From Sodiomyces alkalinus F11 (lineage: Eukaryota > Ascomycota > Sordariomycetes > Glomerellales > Plectosphaerellaceae): a DNA stretch of 64,000 nucleotides. This document shows, piece after piece, positions 58,130-64,000 of the stretch (positions within the stretch are counted from its first letter, which is position 1; the number at the start of each line of letters is the position of its first letter). The stretch lies in the NCBI RefSeq assembly GCF_003711515.1, contig NW_021167089.1:845799-909798 (forward strand). The letters are read 5' to 3'. Made by a program: the position numbers and the translations under genes. The notes beneath the pieces are model-generated. The model ran no database searches and was not told the DNA's origin. It worked only from the letters and a program-made list of their open reading frames with translations.

Positions 58130-59451
58130 CGTGTATAGTGCGAGACAATGGTCTTTTCGAATAGCTGGTTCTTTTCTCGAACGGCTGCCCGACTGAGGAA
58201 AGGTGTTGGATGCTGCTGCTGGGAAAACCGTCGCAGCAACAGCATCAGGGGGGCCTTAATATATGCGGCTACTGTTTCTCAAAACGAAAGACATTGGTCT
58301 TTTCCAGCAAAAGCACACCTAGTCTCGTATACGTAGGTAGTGCAGGAGTGGAAAGACAAAACGAGCCTGTGATCACGATCGTTGGGACGTTTTGGGAAGT
58401 CCGCGTAAAGGCTCCTGCGCTGTGCCGATGCTGTGTTACAGACGCCCCCCTCTCTCGGCGAAGGAGCTGCAGAGGCTAGCATCGGTAGCTTCGTATGTTC
58501 CCAGCACCGAAAGGCTCCTGTGGTCTTGTGCGCGTTTGATCCCCGAACTCGTATTCTGCTTGTCGACCTCCGAGATCAGCGGATTAGCTGTCCGCCGTTT
58601 CGGACCGATGAATCAGCAACGACCCCGATCGTCCCCCCCTGCTTGGGGATTTTTATATCCACCTCGTATTCGTTAGCTTATGCTGATGCTTTCCATCAAC
58701 AACGTTCTAACGAACTCTGTATATATACAGCCGCCTTTTCGATAACCTCTGTGCCTGGGTATTTGCTTTGCGTGTTGGTAAGTTGCCAAGATGGGCCATA
58801 TCCAAAGACATGCGGCCGGTCCACACCGCCTGGCTCCCTTTTAAGACAGATGCAGCTTGTGAATATCATCCGATGGTCTCAGGACTGCAACAATCACAGC
58901 GAAATCCGTTGATTGGTTTCCCCCTCGTATTCTAGTTGATTTCTCCCTTGCTTTCTCTCCCAGTCTTTCACAGGGGGGGGGAGAGGGGGAGAGGGGGAGA
59001 GAGAGTGTGTGTGTGTGCGTGTGTGTCTGTGAGAAAGTGAGAAAGTGAGAAAGTGAGAAAGTGAGAAAGTGCCGAACTTCCACCGAGGAAGCAGTTGGCA
59101 TTGAGGAATTCCTCGTTTTAGGCATTCGTTTCCAAATTCTTCTTGCATTCGGACGTTTCGGACGTTCGGGCACCGGCGGTCCAAGTCCTCCGTGGCATCA
59201 CCTTGTAACCCAACGTCTCGCCTGCTGGGGCAGAGGGGAGGAGCCACATCTTGCAATCTTTGACCTTCTGATCAAATGAACGCAGCAGATGGTTCAAGTG
59301 CTCCGTTATATCAGACACCTCGCTACTATCGTGATCACATCCGCACACTACTCCAGCGGCAGCGTCTCCTACTCTCGGTTCAGAAGCCGGTCGAGGCGTT
59401 TCCTTTCGTACGCATCCATATGCCCTTTTACCTTGTGTTTGTGTGTCTATG
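58130..59451. other. Intergenic region
   Basis: 1.3 kb holding the cerato-platanin upstream region and the 3' flank of the GATA gene. I see no gene. The open frame 58433-58909 (+) has no family resemblance. A composite microsatellite lies at 58971-59070. Confidence 0.4.
58971..59070. repeat. Composite microsatellite: G/GA run, (GT)n, and five 8-bp GAGAAAGT units
   Basis: A GGGGGGGGGAGAGGGGGAG run is followed by GTGTGTGTGTGCGTGTG, then five exact copies of GAGAAAGT at 59031-59070. Confidence 0.9.
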
Positions 59452-60325
59452 TTAAGACGGGCATTGGGAACCGGTTTGTCTCTTACGCTCCCGTCTCGCG
59501 TAGACAAGACCGCAGACGTTACAGAGGGTGCCGGGCCCACCGGGACCCGGGCGCCACTGCGGGGTCTCTACCCTGTGGCAGGCGTGACAAGCAAATCTTA
59601 CTGAACTCTTCTATGGTTCGGCTCGTCAGAAAAACCAAGACTCGGGCTCGCTCAGGGCCCGTTTCCCGTTGCCGGGTGGAGAATGGAGACAAAGAAGGCG
59701 ATAGTATCAGGACCAGTCGGGCGCGAACGAACGACATACCTGCCTACGCCTTGAGGATGCCTTATGGGATTTAGGCTCACGTTGTTGGTCGTTGTGAAGC
59801 GTCTTGCGTTTTTCATTGGGCTCGGCAGAGTTCCTGCTTAGGGCGGCAATCTCACCGACGCCTGAAGCAATGTCGTTCGACAGCTTAGCCATGGCCTGAA
59901 GGGCGCCCTTGCTCAAAGGACCATCGAGCAGGGCTGCACTGGTGGCGTCGTGGGTTTGGCCATAGTTTTCAGGGAGGGTCCTGGAAAATCGCAGCAGCTC
60001 AGAGGCGCCGGATTGGATCTGAGAGAAAATAAAAAGTTGGCAAGGCCGCCCGGTCGGTCCCAAAGAGAAGTAGCCATTGGAAAGAAGATTACGCCGATCG
60101 TGCGAGACGAGGGAAAGAAGGGAGTTACTCAACTCTTTGGAGACTCTCACTCGCCCTCCCATGAGCTAAGGAAGGACTAGGTCCCGAAACGGCCGAGGAT
60201 ATCTCCTGTTGTAGTGATTCGGGATCGTCGGCGAAAGTCATCATCCCCGCAGCCATTTGTGTTAAGATGGGTTTGGATGCATTGGGTGTGGCATTTGGTG
60301 AATCATTGGCCGAAGCAGCAGTCAT
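59452..60325 (-). CDS. GATA-type zinc-finger protein, small
   Basis: A likely sequence-specific DNA-binding protein. Exons on minus: 60325-60134, 60018-59740 and 59610-59452, giving 209 aa. The last exon holds a single class IVb GATA finger, CHAC-x18-CNVC (FACHACHRVETPQWRPGPGG then PGTLCNVCGLVYARRERKR), followed by only a few residues. Exon 1 reads NASKPILTQMAAGMMTFADD and exon 2 IQSGASELLRFSRTLPENYG and ALQAMAKLSNDIASGVGEI, a helical region that might dimerise. Intron 2 (129 bp, GTATGT donor, TAG acceptor) is well supported by phase. The intron 1 donor GTTGAG is weaker and was chosen because it alone keeps phase 0. The canonical W-R-R of the finger is W-R-P here. It resembles the light- and development-related class IVb group (WC-2, NsdD), but has no PAS domain in this model. 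Confidence 0.8.
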
Positions 60326-61841
60326 GGGGGACGAAGGTCATGAAACACCCAGCGAGGTCTCGAAAACCGCCATTAAAAAAAATGCCCGCTTGTCTGCTGT
60401 ATTGGTGTTGGGCAATGCCAGAGGGAAGAAGGGTGACGGCGATACAACTGTACTGTGAGGTGGGATTTCTGTGGAGATGTCCGAGATACTTTTGCGATAG
60501 GGCAGATCTATTAGAAGAGACGATTGGAGAAAAGGTATTTGAATAACTTCAAAAGCCCGGGAAGAGGTGGTTGCGATGCCGGTTAGGAGACGGGGAAAGG
60601 TGGGATTGATCGATGGCGAAGGTGGGAATCCCGTAGTGTGGGTGCAGTTTTCGTAGGCTTAATGGGAAAGTCGCAGCCAAAGGCCAGAAGTCGATCTTCC
60701 AGCGTTGGGTCACCCATGCAAAAGTGGGACGAGGTAAATATCCATCCAAGTAAGTACCTTGCGGTAATCAGTAAGCCGCGGAGTGGCGCACAGCTAAATG
60801 GTACGGAGTACTGAGTACTGGGTCGTAATATCTGATGTTCGGTGTGCAGGTGTAGGTGAGTGAGGGTTTAATTGGAACGGGATGAGGGAAAAGAGTGCAG
60901 TTTATTATTGTTTGGAATTCAGGAGAATTATTAGCTCCCAAACGTTGAACCCCGACGCTAAGAGATTCAGTCGAGTGGGGGGTTGGAAGGTCTAGATTTA
61001 GGGGACTGCAGTAATTAATCATGGCCCTTCGAGATAATTTCAAGCAGTCGCACATTGGGCATTGTTGGCTTGGCGGTTTGCGATTCAAAAATGTGACGAC
61101 ATCATGACGGACGTTGCAAGTTAGAAGAACGTAGTGTTACCGGACTCAAAAATATGACTAAAAGGCGCCAGAACGTAATAGTTGAGGTGCAGTGAGCAAT
61201 GATACAGTATAATAAGGTACCTTACTGTACAGTTCTGAAACTTCGGAGGGGAGTACTTCGTAGGTAAGAGACAGCTTGTGGACGACCCGGCTTTCCGTCA
61301 AAGGATCGTCGTCCTGCGTTCACTGTATTGATGCCATGAGGATGAAAAGACATTAATTACAACCTCAAATATATAAAGCTGAACAAGTGGACTCGTCGCA
61401 GTCATTATTCCGTACACGGCAAGAGTCCTGGAATTGTCCCGCCTGTGTTCTAAAATCGTGCCTTGTATATATACTCCCTGAAATGCTTACGTACTCTTCT
61501 TCTGAGCCAATAAGAAGCATTTATTCTCCCTAAATTCGAGCTCAACGAGCCCATCACATCACCAATAGCAAGTCACCTCCCTCCTGCCCGAATCGGATGC
61601 GGCCAGGGCTACCCGCCCTTGAACCTTCCGGTCATCGGTGGCACCCGATTTTTCAGGATGCGTCTTCTGCCGATGAGTCTTATCATGATCCTCAGCCGGC
61701 GCTCACTTACCCAACCCACAGGCAGAACTCGACAGGACAGCGAGTGATTCTGCTCATAATACACAGCTACCGACATTTCTCTCCCCACGGTGGAAATCCA
61801 ATAGTTCATTCGTCGAGTTGTGCCGAGACCATCCGCCCATC
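60326..61841. other. Divergent intergenic region between the GATA gene and homoserine kinase
   Basis: 1.5 kb. No gene is recognised. GTAC-rich motif copies lie near 60748 (AAGTACCTTGCGG), 60800 (GGTACGGAGTACTGAGTACT) and 61215-61265 (AAGGTACCTTACTGTAC ... GGAGTACTTCGTAGG). Confidence 0.45.
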
Positions 61842-63118
61842 ATGGCTTCTGAATCCTTCGTGATCAAAGTCCCTTCTTCCTCAGCCAATATTGGCCCCGG
61901 CTTCGATGTAATCGGCCTTGCGCTATCGGTATACCTCGAGCTGCACGTCACTATCGACCGTTCGAAACCCGAACCCTCGAAACTCCCCCTCAACTGTCGA
62001 ATCACCTATGAGGGCCAAGGTGAGGGGTCTCCAGATATCAGCCTCGACCCCTCCTCCAACCTCATCACCCGAGTCGCCCTCTATGTTCTACGCTGCCACG
62101 GCCAGCGCACCTTCCCGGCAGAAACCCACGTTCACATCGTCAACCCCATCCCCTTGGGTCGCGGCCTGGGGAGCTCCGGCTCCGCTGTTGTCGCCGGCGT
62201 CATGCTCGGCCACGAGGTCGGTCACCTTCAACTCGACCTCGACAGGTTATTCGATTTTTGTCTCATGATCGGTTCGTTTCCCACCGGTTTCTAAGTCTTT
62301 TTTTTTTCCTTTCATGAGATATTGCATTTCCCTGTTGTTGCTAAAGACAAGATATCATGTAGAGAGACACCCGGATAATGTAGGAGCCTCGCTTTACGGC
62401 GGCTTTGTCGGGACTTATCTCCGTCCTCTCAAGCCCGAGGACGTCCAACGAATTGAGATCCCCCTATCGGAGGTCCTCCCCGCGCCGGCCGGCGGCGTCG
62501 ATACGGGCGAGACCCCTCCGGAGCCCCCGTACGGCATCGGGCACCACATCAAATTTCCTTGGGCCACGGAGATCAAGGCCGTCGCCATCATCCCTGACTT
62601 TCAGGTCCCCACCCACCTCGCTCGCTCGGTGCTCCCCCCGCATTACTCTCGTCCCGACGTTGTGAGTCCCTCCCCCCTTATCCTTAATCGTCGCTGTTCT
62701 CCTCCCAAAAAAAGCTAGACCTTCTAACAACCAGCGCCACTTGCGAATGCTGCGTTGAAAAACCAAGACCTTTAATATGCAGCGCATCGCACTCTTGCCT
62801 GTTGCCCTAGGCACCTCACCACCGGACCCCGAACTCATCCATCTCGCCATGCAGGACAAAGTCCATCAGCCCTACCGACAGACTCTGATCCCTGGCCTAG
62901 GGGAGGTCGTCCAGTCAATGTCCCCGAGCTCCCAGCCAGGTTTCCTTGGTGTCTGCCTGTCTGGAGCCGGACCCACCATCCTAGCCCTTGCCACCGGCCA
63001 CTTCGACGAGATCGCCGAGCGCATCATCAAGATCCTCAAGGCTGCCAACCCCAAGGAGATTGACTGTCAGTGGCGCGTGCTGGAGCCGGCTGACGGGGCC
63101 CAGGTCATCCGCAGGTAG
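61842..63118 (+). CDS. thr1: Homoserine kinase
   Basis: Phosphorylates L-homoserine with ATP to O-phosphohomoserine, the penultimate step to threonine; GHMP kinase superfamily, cytosolic. Exons 61842-62271, 62363-62661 and 62768-63118 give 359 aa, a normal length. The N-terminal motif is VPSSSANIGPGFDVIGLALS. The GHMP ATP loop is NPIPLGRGLGSSGSAVVAGV. Residues ERHPDNVGASLYGGFVGTYL span the first junction, and RPDV-TFNMQRIALLP the second. The C-terminal GHMP domain holds GFLGVCLSGAGPTILAL. The intron 1 donor is GTTCGT, supported by phase (G plus AG giving Glu before RHPDN). The 106-bp second intron has a GTGAGT donor and an AAG acceptor. An in-frame Met 24 nt upstream (61818) is present; the chosen Met (MASESFVIKVPSSSA) fits the family. 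Confidence 0.94.
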
Positions 63119-63194
63119 AAGTAGAGGACGCTTCAGATCAAACAAGTACATTAGACATCCGGTGCCCTACAACACTGTAGACTTGGAAAACAAA

Positions 63195-63227
63195 ATGAGT
63201 AAAAAATGAGTAAAAAATGAGTAAAAT
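63195..63227. repeat. Three 11-bp tandem units ATGAGTAAAAA
   Basis: Three head-to-tail copies, the last ending in T, in the 204-bp gap between the convergent homoserine kinase and PfkB-like genes, presumably within their 3' UTRs. Confidence 0.85.
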
Positions 63228-63322
63228 AAAAGTCTTATGATACCCTGACAAATTGCAGCTCGGCCCCCCTTCGCCCTGTAAAATAACATGGAAATGACTG
63301 TATACATGTTCACTAGCTATGA

Positions 63323-64000
63323 TTACTGTTCGGCGATGAGCAAGTCATCTTCGTTCCTCAAGGTCTCGCCAGACAGCCGTCGGGAAAGCGTAGCCTGCCT
63401 GACACGAGTCATGGCATCAACCTTGACGCTGAGGAGCCGCACCCTGTTTTTGAAGCTGTCCATGTTCCAAGTCTCTGCGTCAGGGACATACTCGCTGGAT
63501 AGCCCATATTGCCGTGCGGCGAATGTTGCCGCAGCGGCGACATAGGGCGAGGTGCCCCTACGCGGGAGGCCTTGCTGCTCCACAGCGAAGCTCTCCGCGA
63601 CGGCGCCATGGAGAGCTGCTTCCCTTATGTCCCCCGACCGCAGATACTTCACAGTGAACCCTCCAAGGAAGACGGACAACGCCTTTGTTGCGAACGAGGC
63701 GTCGACGTCGAAGTGACTGTGGAAAGTCGGAACCCAGTTGAACCCGTCCTCCCTTGACGCAACGAGGTAGGACGAGTCGTATTGAACAGCCATGATCCCC
63801 TGACCATTGCGCCCAATGCCAGCATCCAGGAGAACCTGAACTTTGCGCTCGACGAGCTGCTTGTCAAAAGCAGTGGTCTGCGAGTTCAGCATCAACTCCA
63901 GTTGATCGATGTCCAAAAAGATAGCATCGACTTGAGGCGAGACCGCAAGTAACTGGCTGAGAGACGTATCCAGGGGCTCCCAAGAAACGAACAGCTGAGC
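63323..64000 (-). CDS. PfkB-like sugar kinase homologue, C-terminal part (5' end beyond window)
   Basis: The frame is open from the right edge to TAA at 63325-63323 (about 225 residues visible). It resembles the C-terminal half of fungal PfkB/ribokinase-family proteins of the MAK32 type: FLDIDQLELML, then YLVASREDGFNWVPTFHSHF, LGGFTVKYLRSGDIREAALH, GAVAESFAVEQQGLPRRG and a C-terminal YVPDAETWNMDSF. In active kinases an Asp-Thr-Gly-Ala-Gly-Asp type loop with the catalytic Asp precedes LGGF. Here that place reads DVDASFATKALSVF, without it. It is therefore either a diverged non-catalytic member or a gene with an altered exon. It is convergent with homoserine kinase. Confidence 0.7.
   Translation of the reverse strand, partial: AQLFVSWEPLDTSLSQLLAVSPQVDAIFLDIDQLELMLNSQTTAFDKQLVERKVQVLLDAGIGRNGQGIMAVQYDSSYLVASREDGFNWVPTFHSHFDVDASFATKALSVFLGGFTVKYLRSGDIREAALHGAVAESFAVEQQGLPRRGTSPYVAAAATFAARQYGLSSEYVPDAETWNMDSFKNRVRLLSVKVDAMTRVRQATLSRRLSGETLRNEDDLLIAEQ

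Noticed and set aside
58433..58912. 159-aa open frame on plus
   Set aside because: No similarity, no splice context; it lies upstream of the cerato-platanin gene.

Overview
The window is nuclear DNA from a filamentous ascomycete (Pezizomycotina, most probably Sordariomycetes). The evidence is short GT-AG introns (65-221 bp), an APSES cell-cycle factor, a dynactin p25 of the Neurospora ro-12 type, a cerato-platanin, a fungal homoserine kinase, and a transposon block that looks damaged by repeat-induced point mutation (RIP). The assignment rests on protein resemblance only.

Layout. Positions 1-7165 are gene-bearing: a gamma-glutamyltranspeptidase-like gene (-, cut by the left edge), dynactin p25 (+), a broken F-box-like gene (+) and an EamA-type membrane transporter (-). 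Positions 7171-34085 are one block of nested LTR retrotransposons, AT-rich and full of TAG/TAA stops. I could resolve the order of insertion. Copia element A (7171-34085, -, duplicated target ACAAC) was hit in its RNase H by Copia element B (8109-14536, -, target ACGGT). It was hit in its gag by a large Gypsy element C (18230-32711, +, inferred 4-bp target GTGT). Removing B and C leaves an A element of about 6.0 kb.

The most unusual object is element C. At about 14.5 kb it is far larger than an ordinary fungal Gypsy element. Downstream of gag-pol it carries some 5.2 kb of extra, RIP-broken coding sequence, which includes a recognisable Ulp1/C48-type cysteine protease domain. The catalytic spacing is His-17-Asp-48-Gln-6-Cys, with the Cys codon now mutated to Tyr.

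Positions 34091-64000 are again gene-bearing: an AKR7-type aldo/keto reductase (-) with a 21-bp micro-exon, the APSES/ankyrin factor Mbp1 (+), a single-pass membrane protein (+), a glutamine-rich Scp3-like protein (+), an SDR oxidoreductase (+) convergent with a cerato-platanin (-), a small GATA-type zinc-finger protein (-), homoserine kinase (+), and a diverged PfkB-like sugar kinase (-, cut by the right edge). Two long gaps (39063-45384 and 46426-52911) hold no gene I could identify, apart from one short gene fragment and short repeats. The cerato-platanin and GATA genes were found only by splicing, so other small multi-exon genes may remain hidden in these gaps.

The genes do not form a pathway or cluster; they look like ordinary housekeeping and secreted-protein genes around a heterochromatic transposon island. 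Exon limits were chosen by eye from GT/AG sites, reading phase and family resemblance.
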